NCBI GenBank assembly: GCA_027972325.1
Contig: JAPMOS010000104.1
Coordinates: forward strand, 50,001-114,000
Length of the DNA: 64,000 nt
Direction: 5' to 3'
From: Paratrimastix pyriformis
Taxonomy: Eukaryota; Preaxostyla; Paratrimastigidae
The translations under genes and the position numbers were made by a program. Position 1 is the first letter of the stretch, and the number at the start of each line of letters is the position of its first letter. The notes below the pieces were generated by a model. The model saw nothing but the letters and a program-made list of their open reading frames with translations. It made no database searches and was not told the origin of the DNA. Below, in pieces: positions 50,909 to 60,329 of this stretch.

Positions 50909-52090
50909 ATGATTGAGACAGCGCAAGCCATCTTCCGTGTGCGCAAGTACCGGATGCATGAAGGCCTCATCGTCTACCAACATCGTAAGTGTGAAGCCAA
51001 AAGCCAGTCACTGGCTCAAATCCTCTCGCTCGGCAACACCGTCGAACGCGCATTCTTCGATGGCCGCTGCGATTGGACGATTCCACAACAAGTGCTCGCA
51101 ATGCTGGATGCGCGCAGCAATGAGCTGATGAACGGGTCGCTTCCCTTCGTCGTTCAAGCCCTCAAGCAACACAACTACAACCTCAACTTCGCCGAGCTGA
51201 GCGCACCCGAACTCGATCCCGTCGAACTGTGGAAACCCGATATGAGCAACAAGATCATTTGCCTGATGGGATGGACACAGGATGCAGATGGCCACTGGAC
51301 TCGCGCGCCGGAGCACTGGACACCAACGGCTGAGGAGATGACTCAACTTGGCGTGAGAAACAACACAGCTTACCTGCTCACTGTCCGCGATCCGCTGTTT
51401 GAAGAGAAGAAGGCCTGGTACGAAATGATTCGAGACCTTGGGATGGATGCCGAATCGGGCTCCAACGTTCAACCGCGCGACGTCATCATCTATCATCATC
51501 GTGCAACGCTTAGCGCGTACCACAAACTCATCAAGGCGCAAGGCGAGACGCACGGAACGGCAAACATCGTGCGTGGCGTGGCCCTTCTCCGTAACGTTCA
51601 CGACAAGTGCACCGGCGCTGAAACGATTGCCACGTTGCCCGCAGAGGTTCCGAGACCGGACATCAACGCACAAATCAAGAAGGTCTCAGCCGTCATCGCC
51701 GAACAAGGTCGTACAGAGAAAGCAGTTGCGCGATCGGGTCTTCAGACGCGTGGCGCAGCATCCGTCGTCCCGCAAATCGATCGCAGCATCGTCCTTCGAA
51801 TCGCGAAGGAGGTAATGGACACTGCGCAGCGCCATGGTACAACATTGGAGTTCAGCTCCGACGAGGCGGCACGCTCAACATCAGCAGATGAGGTGATCAG
51901 AATCCTGGAGGCTCACAAAGAAGAGCTGAAGACGACTCATGTAGTCTCACGCTTCGACGTAACGAAAGCGCACGAGATGGTATACAACCTCATGCTTAAT
52001 GCCGGCCATCAGATCGCGAAGTGGACATCAGCACGGAAGCAAGTCGATGGACAACGATATCGCGTCTACACGCTCAACCTCGATTCGTAA
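50909..52090 (+). CDS. GC-rich orphan ORF, candidate cargo gene
   Basis: 393 codons, with many G/C-ending codons, in sharp contrast to the AT-rich genes around it. It begins MIETAQAIFRVRKYRMHEGL. Notable segments are RCDWTIPQQVLAMLDARSNE, KIICLMGWTQDADGHWTRAPEHW (Trp-rich), RDVIIYHHRATLSAYHKL, and a helical C-terminal half with TTLEFSSDEAARSTSADEV. I recognise no family. The composition change begins at its start and lasts to about 52,790, through an array of GTGGCCAC palindromes. This suggests acquisition from a GC-rich genome, perhaps the host's, as a module. An intact frame of this length with biased codons suggests recent coding function. Confidence 0.65.
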   Translation: MIETAQAIFRVRKYRMHEGLIVYQHRKCEAKSQSLAQILSLGNTVERAFFDGRCDWTIPQQVLAMLDARSNELMNGSLPFVVQALKQHNYNLNFAELSAPELDPVELWKPDMSNKIICLMGWTQDADGHWTRAPEHWTPTAEEMTQLGVRNNTAYLLTVRDPLFEEKKAWYEMIRDLGMDAESGSNVQPRDVIIYHHRATLSAYHKLIKAQGETHGTANIVRGVALLRNVHDKCTGAETIATLPAEVPRPDINAQIKKVSAVIAEQGRTEKAVARSGLQTRGAASVVPQIDRSIVLRIAKEVMDTAQRHGTTLEFSSDEAARSTSADEVIRILEAHKEELKTTHVVSRFDVTKAHEMVYNLMLNAGHQIAKWTSARKQVDGQRYRVYTLNLDS

Positions 52091-52142
52091 CCGCCGCCGG
52101 TGTCACACGTTCCCCGTAACGTCCGGACCCCCTCTATCTCAA

Positions 52143-52787
52143 GTGGCCACCTACATATTCCCAAGACTTCCATCGCCGCGCTCCCGCGTAGGTGGCCACC
52201 TTCCCCGTAACGTCCGGACCCCCTCTATCTCCTACGAGTGGCCACGTAGGAAGTCTTGGGAAATTGAACGTGGCCACTATCGCTAGACCCCCCTCCGGAG
52301 ACCCTTCCGCCTTTTTAGCCTCTCCGAACCCCCCTTAGTCGCTCTTGCAGCAGGTACGCTGGTGGCCACCTACAACATGCGCGGGGTCTGAGTTTAACGT
52401 CCGAGGGGGGTCTACTGACTACCAAAAGATGGCTCGCCATACTATCTATTATTTCTTAAGTCTTCCCGGAACTTCCAACGTGGCCACTTTCGCTAGACCC
52501 CCTTACTCGCTCTTGCGGCCCCTCCTCGGCGTGTGTGCCATTTTCGACCTTGCCGACGGGGGAAGCGGCAAGGGTTCTGGAGATAACGATAGTAAAGGGG
52601 CGATCAACGCGAAATGGGAAGTGGCCACCTACACCGAACACGAAGTGGCCACCTACACGAGAACCAAGGTGGCCACCTACTCGGGAAGCGTCGGCGAAGG
52701 CCGATCAACGCGAAATGGGAAGTGGCCACCTACACCAAAACGAATAGTATATAGTAGTAGGTCGAGCCATCTTTTGTAGGTGGCCAC
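52143..52787. repeat. Array of eleven GTGGCCAC palindromes
   Basis: Exact GTGGCCAC starts at 52,143, 52,192, 52,238, 52,270, 52,362, 52,480, 52,621, 52,645, 52,669, 52,722 and 52,780. Several extend toward GTAGGTGGCCACCTAC. Two longer words are repeated: CCCCGTAACGTCCGGACCCC (near 52,112 and 52,203) and GATCAACGCGAAATGGGAAG (near 52,602 and 52,703). CCAAGACTTCC and GGAAGTCTTGG face each other at 52,160-52,260. Spacing is irregular. The interval has no convincing gene and may bind a regulator dimer. Confidence 0.85.
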
Positions 52788-52913
52788 CTAGTGATATCAA
52801 CCGCAAAGTTACTGATATCAAAATCGAGAAACTGGGAAGACCCCCGATTTTTTGAAGTCGCGCAAAACTCGCAAATTTTATATAAACGCGGACTTCCCAA
52901 TATTTTATATACG

Positions 52914-52982
52914 GCCCACCCACCCACCCACCCACCCACCCACCCACCCACCCACCCACCCACCCACCCACCCACCCCACCC
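52914..52982. repeat. (CCCA)n microsatellite
   Basis: About 17 tandem CCCA units. The complementary GGGT strand could form G-quadruplexes. It lies in AT-rich sequence just past the GC-rich cargo block. Confidence 0.95.
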
Positions 52983-53169
52983 AGGTTTTAAAAACAGCTA
53001 AATTTAACCCAGATAATAAAAGTTTGGAAATCTCCGAAGAATACAATCGATATCACAATGAATATGATAAATTAAATCATTTTATGACTTTGCGAAACGT
53101 GGTTTATATATAAACCCATATAATGATTGATAAGTAATCAATAGTATTAGGTATTTAATATTATTGATC

Positions 53170-53595
53170 ATTTCTTTTAATTCATTGCAGAAAGAGCCGC
53201 TTGATGAACTGCACTCTTTAAATGTCTCGCACGATGGGCAATTCCATATGTCGTTCCACATACTGAACATGTTTCCTTCACACTCTTCATTGCATTCATC
53301 TGATTGCGATGTTCCTGATTGTAAACTTTTGACGTTCTTTTCTTTTCTTGATCATTTCTGGATCCTCTTGTTTCACGACTCCTTTTAATGCTTCTTGTTT
53401 GGCTTTTTCCTTTTCTTCATAATGCTCCAGTAATGCTTGTTTATATTCACTTCCCAACTTAGTGCCATACATCATCTCTTGATCAACAAGTTTACGATGC
53501 TGTTCTGATTCGATATGTCCATCACGTTCTCCACGATGATAGAGTGCACCACAGAGATAACAGCATTCGATTGAGCTTTTGTTTGTCGTTTCATT
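53170..53595 (-). pseudogene. Zinc-finger protein gene, probably broken
   Basis: The minus strand encodes a C2H2-like motif near its start (IECCYLCGALYHRGERDGHI), a Lys/Glu-rich helical centre (HYEEKEKAKQEALKGV), and a second finger near its end (CSVCGTTYGIAHRARHLK). The layout resembles the small finger protein at 41,411. It is the last gene before the right TIR. Not all of it lies in one frame, so I treat it as damaged. Confidence 0.5.
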
Positions 53596-54010
53596 CTAGT
53601 ATATTATAATATAATAATATTTCTTTATATTCTTTTTCTTGAAACTCACTCAGTTTATCATGAGCTGAATGTATGAGACGATAATTAATAGATGATGATC
53701 TAAAGTGATGATAAAAAAGATAAAGAAAGAGAGTTACTGAAGGATATAGTAAAATGAAATGTCATATCTTTTCCCCCTAATTTTCCCACTCTCCCCCGAA
53801 ATTTCTCCTGTTGACGACCTTTATGTTTATCATTCTTTCGTATTTTTCCATGTGATTTCCATCTAGGATTCATTCGTTACTCATCGAGTTATTAAGGAGT
53901 TACTTTATGTAGTTACTGAAAATTCTCATCATAGTTGATTTTCATTCTTCTGATCTAAATCATCTATGAAATATCACTAAAAATAGTTACTCAAAAGGGA
54001 ATAAACGACC
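53596..54010. other. AT-rich gap before the right TIR, no gene
   Basis: No frame with protein-like content. Several GAGTTACT and GTTACTGAA words occur (53,732, 53,900-53,925 and 53,980), as in the TIRs. Confidence 0.6.
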
Positions 54011-54471
54011 AACTTATTACCAGGAAATACCCCTATTTTCCCCAATAATCTTCCCTATTTACACCCTTTGGGTAACTTTCTTGTGTTAAATCTCCTGACG
54101 TAAACCCATCATAAAGCTCATTACCTCTATGACACGAACTTTTGAGTAACTCTTTAATAACTCCTTTAGTAACTCCTTAAATATAACTACTTATATGATC
54201 TTATATCAACATAACTTATTAATATCTATTAAAATACAATCATAAATATTAATAGTTAATAAGTTACTGAAGAGTTACTGAAATAATAGATCATATAGGG
54301 TATCCATAATAAGATGTCCCGACTTCATCATACCACGGCTGCGCCGTGCATGATGAGCCGGAACATCCCAACCATATTAAGAAGATCATAATAGGGAAAG
54401 ATAAGAGTAGAGTGGAGGCGCGAGCCGACATGATACGATATGAACACAAGGCTGTGCAACTAGCGGGGGGG
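54011..54471. repeat. Right terminal inverted repeat of the Maverick
   Basis: Reverse complement of 28,891-29,351, ending TGCAACTAGC and seven G residues. The inner boundary is where GGTAATAAGTT ends and the two sides diverge. Confidence 0.95.
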
Positions 54472-54811
54472 CAACCTCCATTTCCCGCCGGGCTTGGGCC
54501 GCCCAAAAATGGGAGATCTCATCCCTTTGTCCGACCCCCCCTGGATCGTTTTCAGTGCCGATATCCCAAGGTACTCCTGGACCACCGCCTCCAAGCCCAG
54601 TTTCTCCTCCCCCACCAAGTGGTAAGGGTCCCGGGACCACGTCCCCGGGTTGGGTGGGGGTCCCTTGAACGGGATGTGAAACCCTTCCGATACCACCTGT
54701 GTGTGTGTGTGTGTGTGTCATACATGTTTGCAACATAGAGATGCAAAACTCCCGATTCCGGCCGAAGCCGGGGGGTAACATGACCCCCAGTCCCTCCCAT
54801 GTCCCCCGCAA
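54472..54811 (-). pseudogene. DIRS unit D, part right of the Maverick (fossil)
   Basis: Continues the RT leader found in unit C (24,825-25,165): AARREMEV on one frame, the HTHTHTHT (TG)n tract at about 54,697-54,717, and the GGCTTCGGCCGG segment. At about 54,812 it joins abruptly to RNase H sequence of unit E, a mosaic junction within the DIRS region. Confidence 0.8.
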
Positions 54812-54814
54812 TTC

Positions 54815-56055
54815 TCATCGAGTCTGCCGACTGACCACACGACAGACGAATTGTCCGAGAACCAAAGTACGGACTTGCCCGTGACCTGTTCCCGGAACAG
54901 GTGGAGTGACCTGATGCCCGCTTCCAATTCGAGCGGGTTTATTGAACTGATCTCCTGCAGGTCCGTCACTCTCCACAACTCGTGTGCTGGGATGCCCTGC
55001 TCGATGCTCTGTGCCGGAGTCCTCAGCACTGCCCCCCAGCCCATCTCGGCTGCATCCGTGGTCAGGATCAGCTCTGCTGGTGGGGTCCGAAGTGGGGTGC
55101 TGGTGGGGTACTGTGCATGTTCCCACCACTCCAAGTCCCTGTGTGACTCCTCCGAAAGGGTCACCAGTGCGTGCCATCCCCCCTGCGCCTTGATCGCCGT
55201 GGACAGGTCGATGTTCAGGTTGCGCAGGTACAAGCAGGCCGGGCGAATCGTCTCCCTGCATGACGACATAAACCCGATCACCGCTGCCAATGATTTGGCT
55301 TTGATGGTGGTGCACTGTTGGGTGTTGTGCGCCATCTCTCACCTTCTGTGCCTTCTCGGGTGGGAGTGAGAGTGTCATCGCTCGAGTGTCGAGGACAAAC
55401 CCAGGAACTCCAGCATTTGAACTGGTTCCACTTGGGTTTTGTCCCAGCTGATCTCGAACCCGAGTGAGAGAAGGTGACGAAGGAGTGCCAGTGTATGCAG
55501 CTTGGTCTCCTGTGGTGACCTGCCCAACACCAGGAGGTCGTCGATGTAGTGGACTACCAAGATGCCGTGTCTTCGGGCTTCCTTGATTGCCACTCTCATG
55601 GTCTTTGTAAAGATTCTGGGAGCCACATTCAGGCCGAATGGGAGGGCTTGGAAGCGATATTCCGTGCCCTCCCATTCGACTCCCAGGTATTTCCGGTGAG
55701 GTGGAAAGATCGGGATGTGAAAGTATGCATGTTTCAAGTCGATCTTGGTGGCCCACATCATGGGCTCCACCACGGCCCTCACCGTCTTCCACCCCTCCAT
55801 TTTGAAGGAGGGGCAGAAGATGAAGTGATTCAAGGCGGTGAGGTCCAGGATCAACCTCCATTTCCCGCCGGGCTTGGGCCGCCCAAAAATGGGAGATCTC
55901 ATCCCTTTGTCCGACCCCCTGGATCGTTTTCAGTGCCGATATCCCAAGGTACTCCTGGACCACCGCCTCCAAGCCCAGTTTCTCCTCCCCACCAAGTGGT
56001 AAGGGTCCCGGGACCACGCCCCGGGTTGGGTGGGGGTCCCTTGAACGGGATGTGA
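54815..56055 (-). pseudogene. DIRS reverse transcriptase region, unit E (fossil)
   Basis: RT motifs KIDLKHAYFHIPI, FQALPFGLNVAPRIF and VHYIDDLLVLG, plus early RNase H (LILTTDAAEMGWGAVL, VLWFSDNSSVVW). It lies directly downstream of gag-like type 3 in reading order and keeps the natural start-of-element order. It is broken and lacks the later RNase H and methylase parts. Confidence 0.85.
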
Positions 56056-56059
56056 AACC

Positions 56060-58656
56060 CTTCCGATACCACCTGTGCCACTTCCCGAGGTGGTCTGAGG
56101 GCCAACCACTCCTCCCGGTGCCGAGCCAGCCTGCCTGCCAGTGGTCCCCGAGGTGGGTGCTGTGCCAGCAGCCGCAGTTTGGCCTGCTCCCGGTCCCATT
56201 GAGGGTCCAGTCCGAGAAGGAAGGGGTCCCTCCCCCCAGGGGTTAGGACTGTCCCTCCCCGAGCTGAGCCCCTTGGGCCGTGTTATGGGGTGAGGCGGAG
56301 TTTCCCCTGAGGGGTGGGGGTGAGTGGGTTCCCGAGTTGGGTGCCTGCCCTCCCGGGACTTGGCACCCTCCTCCGGTCCCGTGACGGGGTTGTGGGGGAG
56401 AGCGGGAACAAGACGGGGCGGAGGGGTGAGGGAGTGCATGAAGGGTGGTGCAGGTGTGCTGGACAGACTGCTGCCGCCCTCCCTTGCTCTGGTCCCACTC
56501 CCGGGCCAGGTAGGTCTTGCCCTGCCATTTGATCTGGCCGTTTTGGGGTTACTTTTATCGGCGCCACCCCCAGGGGCGCCTGGTCGCCCCCCACCCCCGC
56601 ACCCGTACCGGAGGGGTGGTGGGGACGCGAGTCGCTGCCTCCGCCACTGAGGTGCATGAGCTTCACCGCCAACGCTAGCGGAACGTGTGAGTGGGTGTTT
56701 CCGGGACCCTGCCTCGCAGACCTCCCCGCGTGTCCCCGCATTGGGGAGTGTGACCGCCTCTGACTGTGTATCGGTCCGTCTCGGGTTCACAAACCCCTCG
56801 CCCAAGGTCGGCGGATCCTTCTCGCCGGTCTCTGTGTAGCCCCCCACGTTCGGGACCTCCTTGGGTGACGCTCGCCCCGCTGAGGTGACGACGCTAACCT
56901 GGGGTGTGAGTTGCTGTTCCGAGTCCCCAACCTCGCAGACCTCCATGAGGGTTTCAGGTTTGCCCGACGAGATCGCCTCCGCATGTCCTTCCGTCAGCAC
57001 CGTGTGCTGCCCCTCTTCGGGGGTCTCTCCGGTGAGTGCCTGCCTCACCTGGGGTAATGTCCTCGCGCGGAGGGTTCCGGTGGGTAGTGTTCCCATGCCG
57101 CGAGTCTCCCTGGGTGATGTTCCCTCCATCGACCCGTCAGAGCCTGGACTGGACCCCCAGGCCCGCCCCGACTGCCCCACGGGCTTTGTTGCCTTGTCCT
57201 GCTCTGAGTGTGAGAGTGACTGTGCGGTAGGGCTCATGCAGACTGCCTCTCCGAGTGCTGGCGATGACGCCTGCGAGGGTGTGATCACCGGTGCTGATCC
57301 GTCCGGTGCCGGTGGAACTGGTGCAGAAGTTGTTTCCAGTTTAGCCACGGTTGTGCCGAGTGGAACACCACAAGGACTGGCTTCCCGGACCAAAGACTGA
57401 TGAGTATCGAGTATTTCAGCATTGTGCGGTGCGAGTTGGTGAGCAGCAGACCCTTCACCTTTTTCTTCTTGTTGATTGTAACGTGTCTCTTGGCAAGACA
57501 ACGCCACGGAGCGAGGAAAAGGAGGGGCTGCACCCGAATTGAATGCCAATGAGCCTTCTGTGACCCCAGTTGGTTGTGGGCTCTGTGATGATAAGGCCAA
57601 CGAGGTTGGTCGAAAAGCGTGCGCCAACGGAGGACCCGAGGGCAGACAAAATTCTGGGGACAGAAAGTGGGTTTTCTTGCGCCGTCTTGACTTTGGAATA
57701 ACCCAGAGGTAGTCCGTGCTGTTTGACTTGGTGTTTTTGGGAGTGCCCGTGTCCACACCCAGTGTGGCAGAGGAGGCCATGGGCAGACCCGGGTTTAGTG
57801 GCTTTTTCCTGGCCTCGGTGGCGGCTTTGTTCTTCAAAGCCTCCAGCTCGCTGGCCTCGATGATGCAGGCCTCGGGCATCTTCGTCCCGTCCTCCAGCCG
57901 GCACAGTGGGCGCCACTCGCTCCGGCGGAGGTCGCTAAGGGTCCTCGTCGTTTCCTTGAGGGCATCCAGAGCCAGGATGCCAAGGTTTCGAGCGGCCTCG
58001 AATGAGAGCTCAGACGGCGATGATGCCGTCGAAAGGTTGGCGAGTGCCACCAGAGTCTGTAGAGGGCGCATAGCGGAGAACACCCCTGCTGTAGCCCGAG
58101 CCAGCGCACTGTCCCGTTGAGTCGCCGCCTTCCGCAGGTCTGGATCAATGAGGCGCAAGGCACTCACTGGTGGTGCAACTGCAGGATCGGCCTTGCCTTG
58201 GTCTCGAAAGTTGGGAAACGCGCGGCCGACGTGAACAACGCGAGCGAATTCCTCTTGTGTCGGTGCTTCGTGTTGAAGACGATTGAATTGCAGCCCCAGC
58301 ATCTGCAAAGTCTGTGCTTCTCTTTCTGGTAAGGTTGGAGGAGTCACCACCTTTTTTGTAGGGGCCTCCTTCGCAAAGATGTCCGGTAACTTGGCCGTTG
58401 GTTTGAAATAGATCTGTTGGAGAGTATCGAAGTAGTATTGTCCGACTTCCTCTTGATCTTGATCGCTTTCACCTTCTTTTTCTTCAGGATTTGTTGCACC
58501 CAACAGAGAGCTGTCACCCTCCGCTCCAGTGTCGCCTTCAGGGTCAGGAGGTTGGGTTTGGGGGCCAGGGTTGGCCGGGTGTTCAGGGTCAAGGGCGGGC
58601 CCCTGTTGCTGCTGGGTCTGTTGTTGTGGTGTTGCTTGTTGATCTGCTTGATCCAT
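56060..58656 (-). CDS. DIRS gag-like ORF1, type 3 (retroelement part)
   Basis: Starts MDQADQQATPQQQTQQQQGP, a Gln-rich leader, then an acidic stretch. A helical region follows at about residues 90-270 (YYFDTLQQIYFKPTAKLPDI, EAQTLQMLGLQFNRLQHEA, FARVVHVGRAFPNF, SALARATAGVFSAMRPLQTL), typical of DIRS/Ngaro-type ORF1 products. The remainder is Pro/Ser/Thr/Gly-rich and poorly conserved. Its place between the right ITR and RT unit E fits ORF1. Types 1 and 2 elsewhere are shorter and share no obvious identity with it. The tail merges into the RT leader. Confidence 0.65.
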
Positions 58657-58694
58657 TCTTTGCCCAATAGGGATGCGTCTTGAAGCGTGCGAAA

Positions 58695-58861
58695 CGCAAA
58701 GGGCAGGGTACACTATCCGTGTCAGCTGACATGGAATTTCTTTCTATTTGTGGTCAGTGCCGCTTTTTGCGTTGCCTGACGTGATGTCTATTTTACTGGG
58801 GGTTTGGGAAGATGAAGGTCGTCGAGATTGATTACTCGTTCGCCGAGGCTCCGAGGCTGAA
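58695..58861. repeat. Right inverted terminal repeat of the DIRS element
   Basis: Reverse complement of 12,907-13,047 for the inner part. The outer end reads GGTCGTCGAGATTGATTACTCG then CGCCGAGGCTCCGAGGCTGA, which is the version found in the right half of the internal complementary region. The boundary near 58,861 is set by where the match to 13,950-14,021 stops. Confidence 0.85.
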
Positions 58862-59347
58862 TACCGACTCTCCGGTGCCATCTGTGTTGAGTTGCACAAG
58901 GTACTTAACCGGTTGGGACTCACCTTCGGAAAAATCCTGTTTTCGATGACCTGCGGTCAAAGTGCTGATATCGAGAAGACCTACCAGTTCCTGACTTCAA
59001 GAGCCTTGATGATTCTTGTGTGTCTGGATTCCGAGGCTGCATTCGGCGTCGACCGTGCCGTCGATGGCCACATGAGGCTGGATGAGCTTGCCCTCTGGGA
59101 ACGCACTTTCCCCTTCTACGTCAAGGAGGTTTTTCATGACCGTTCCATGTTGGAACTCACTGACTACTACGGAGAACAGTTCCCCAAGGTATTCCAGGCT
59201 TGCGAACGTGAATACCTCGCTCTCTCCGAAGACGAACGGAAGACCTATGACTGGTCGATTCAGTGCCACAAGTTCCGCACCAACACCTGCTACCGCGAGA
59301 TTCCGGCCCATTGGGACTGTCTCTTCAAGTTCACTGGGAACGCATAA
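58862..59347 (+). CDS. Host-like gene family, copy 1, 5' end cut off by the DIRS element
   Basis: The open frame begins at the DIRS end and reads LSGAICVELHKVLNRLGLTF, then IEKTYQFLTSRALMILVCLD, MRLDELALWERTFPFYVKEV, LTDYYGEQFPKVFQACEREY and EDERKTYDWSIQCHKFRTN. It ends FKFTGNA. The same protein recurs at 60,330-61,040, where sequence upstream of the shared part exists (NPGLIVPVHFLKPLTEYHFS). Copy 1 therefore appears to have lost its 5' part at the element boundary. No start codon of its own is evident. I recognise no domain. It could be a small host multigene family. Confidence 0.55.
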   Translation, partial: YRLSGAICVELHKVLNRLGLTFGKILFSMTCGQSADIEKTYQFLTSRALMILVCLDSEAAFGVDRAVDGHMRLDELALWERTFPFYVKEVFHDRSMLELTDYYGEQFPKVFQACEREYLALSEDERKTYDWSIQCHKFRTNTCYREIPAHWDCLFKFTGNA

Positions 59348-59362
59348 ACAACCCGAGACTTT

Positions 59363-60265
59363 TTGTCTCTATCTCTCTCCGCCACCTTCTTCCCGCTTTC
59401 CATGTGTCCCTGTTTTTTTGAAAAGAGTGGCTATTACCCCCTGGAGCCTAGTCGCATCGAGAAGACCGTTGATCTATTGTTCGACCATAACTTTTATCTT
59501 GTGCGGAACCCGTCAGCGTGGGTCCGTTCACCGAGAAGAGCGTGTGCCAGCCGTAGTTCGTCCTACAAGGGGAACAAACAGAGAGATGGCGTGAGAAATA
59601 GTGCTTTCCTTGTGTCTGATTTTGAACTTCCTGGTTTTGAAAAGAGTGGCTGTTACCCCTGGAGTATCCCGCATGGAAACCGCCAAATGCAGAGGAAGCA
59701 CGCAAGTCATGCCATGCTTAGCAGACGGACTCGGTCTCGCCAGGTGATCATTCTCGTCGAGGACGTTCCCGAGTCCCTTCCTGAGCCCCTTCCTGAGTCC
59801 CTTCCTGAGCCCCTTCCTGAGCCCCTTCCTGAGTCCCTTCCTGAGCCCCTTCCTGAGCCCCTTCCTGAGCCCCTTCCTGAGCCCCTTCCTGAGCCCTTCC
59901 AGAGCCCCTTCCAGAGCCCCTTCCTGAGCCCCTTCCTGAGCCCCTTCCTGAGCCCCTTCCTGAGCCCCTTCCTGAGCCCCTTCCTGAGCCCCTTCCTGAG
60001 CCCCTTCCTGAGCCCCTTCCTGAGCCCCTTCCTGAGCCCCTTCCTGAGCCCCTTCCTGAGCCCCTTCCTGAGCCCCCTTCCTGAGCCCCTTCCTGAGCCC
60101 CCTTCCCGGCATGATGCCACGACAAGCCCCCGGCTACGAAGTCCGCTGCTCCCCGCTCCTCAATCGGTCTGTTTACTGTTTTCCCTGATGTGTTGTGGGT
60201 TTCTCATGCCTCCTCCAGGACCTACGACTTCTTTCAACCGGAGGACAAGACCGAGGTGCACCTAA
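59363..60265 (+). CDS. Pro-Glu-Leu repeat reading frame, unknown function
   Basis: 300 codons. The word FEKSG(Y/C)YP occurs twice (from near 59,420 and 59,638), from a ~35-bp direct repeat. After [10 protein letters not shown] the frame enters the 12-bp minisatellite, first as PEPLPESL repeats and then, after a register change, as SPFLSPFL. The homologous place in copy 2 reads EPEPVPESVPFPENV followed by an acidic tail. The minisatellite may therefore be an expanded version of that linker in copy 1. The predicted start is weak, and the frame may be part of the preceding gene with an intron. Confidence 0.35.
   Translation: MSLSLSATFFPLSMCPCFFEKSGYYPLEPSRIEKTVDLLFDHNFYLVRNPSAWVRSPRRACASRSSSYKGNKQRDGVRNSAFLVSDFELPGFEKSGCYPWSIPHGNRQMQRKHASHAMLSRRTRSRQVIILVEDVPESLPEPLPESLPEPLPEPLPESLPEPLPEPLPEPLPEPLPEPFQSPFQSPFLSPFLSPFLSPFLSPFLSPFLSPFLSPFLSPFLSPFLSPFLSPFLSPFLSPLPEPLPEPPSRHDATTSPRLRSPLLPAPQSVCLLFSLMCCGFLMPPPGPTTSFNRRTRPRCT
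59757..60107. repeat. 12-bp coding minisatellite
   Basis: About 29 units of CCCCTTCCTGAG with a few variants (GTCCCTTCCTGA, CCCTTCCAGAG). Since the unit is a multiple of three, all frames stay open on both strands and give repeats such as PEPL, SPFL and KGLR. Register shifts occur where a unit has gained or lost one base. Confidence 0.95.
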
Positions 60266-60329
60266 GCCGACAGGCTTTTACGAACGGATCTTCCCAAGCT
60301 GCTGGCAAGTTGGTTCCCGAACACGAATC

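Larger units (their letters stand above)
28891..54471. mobile_element. Maverick/Polinton (Mavirus-like) element, broken, recently inserted
   Basis: 25.6 kb, AT-rich in contrast to its GC-rich surroundings, with 461-bp terminal inverted repeats. It encodes protein-primed PolB, rve integrase with chromodomain, SF3 helicase, adenain-type protease, packaging ATPase, major and minor capsid proteins, GIY-YIG nuclease and a VLTF3-like factor. This set defines the Maverick/Polinton and virophage assemblage, and helicase plus GIY-YIG plus integrase recalls Mavirus. The TIRs read identical and the target duplication is intact, so insertion is recent. It is broken, with about six damaged genes. Confidence 0.92.
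12907..58861 (-). mobile_element. DIRS-group tyrosine-recombinase retroelement, expanded and broken, with a nested Maverick
   Basis: Inverted terminal repeats lie at 12,907-13,047 and 58,695-58,861. An internal complementary region at 13,907-14,021 combines the outer sequences of both ends, which is the hallmark of DIRS elements. Reading on the minus strand from the right: gag-like ORF, RT/RNase H/methylase, further partial units, then tyrosine recombinase, internal complementary region and end repeat. DIRS elements are usually about 5-6 kb. Here the interior holds several partial repeated units plus a 25.6-kb Maverick. No target duplication is seen, as expected for the group. It is broken, with well over a dozen breaks, though near-identical internal copies suggest recent activity. 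Some damage may be sequence error. Confidence 0.85.

Noticed and set aside
51008-51673. 221-codon minus-strand frame opposite the GC-rich cargo ORF
   Set aside because: Shadow of the plus-strand 393-codon frame, which is longer and has a consistent coding composition.
52143-52787. GTGGCCAC array as a CRISPR
   Set aside because: Units are short palindromes with irregular spacing (24 to 141 bases), there are no uniform spacers or cas genes, and the setting is eukaryotic.
52914-52982. (CCCA)n as a telomere remnant
   Set aside because: The four-base unit is not a usual telomere repeat and it lies inside a mobile element.
59528-60125. Minus-strand frames across the 12-bp minisatellite (KGLR, EGAQ and RGSG repeats)
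   Set aside because: By-products of a 12-bp unit that is a multiple of three. No conserved flanks.
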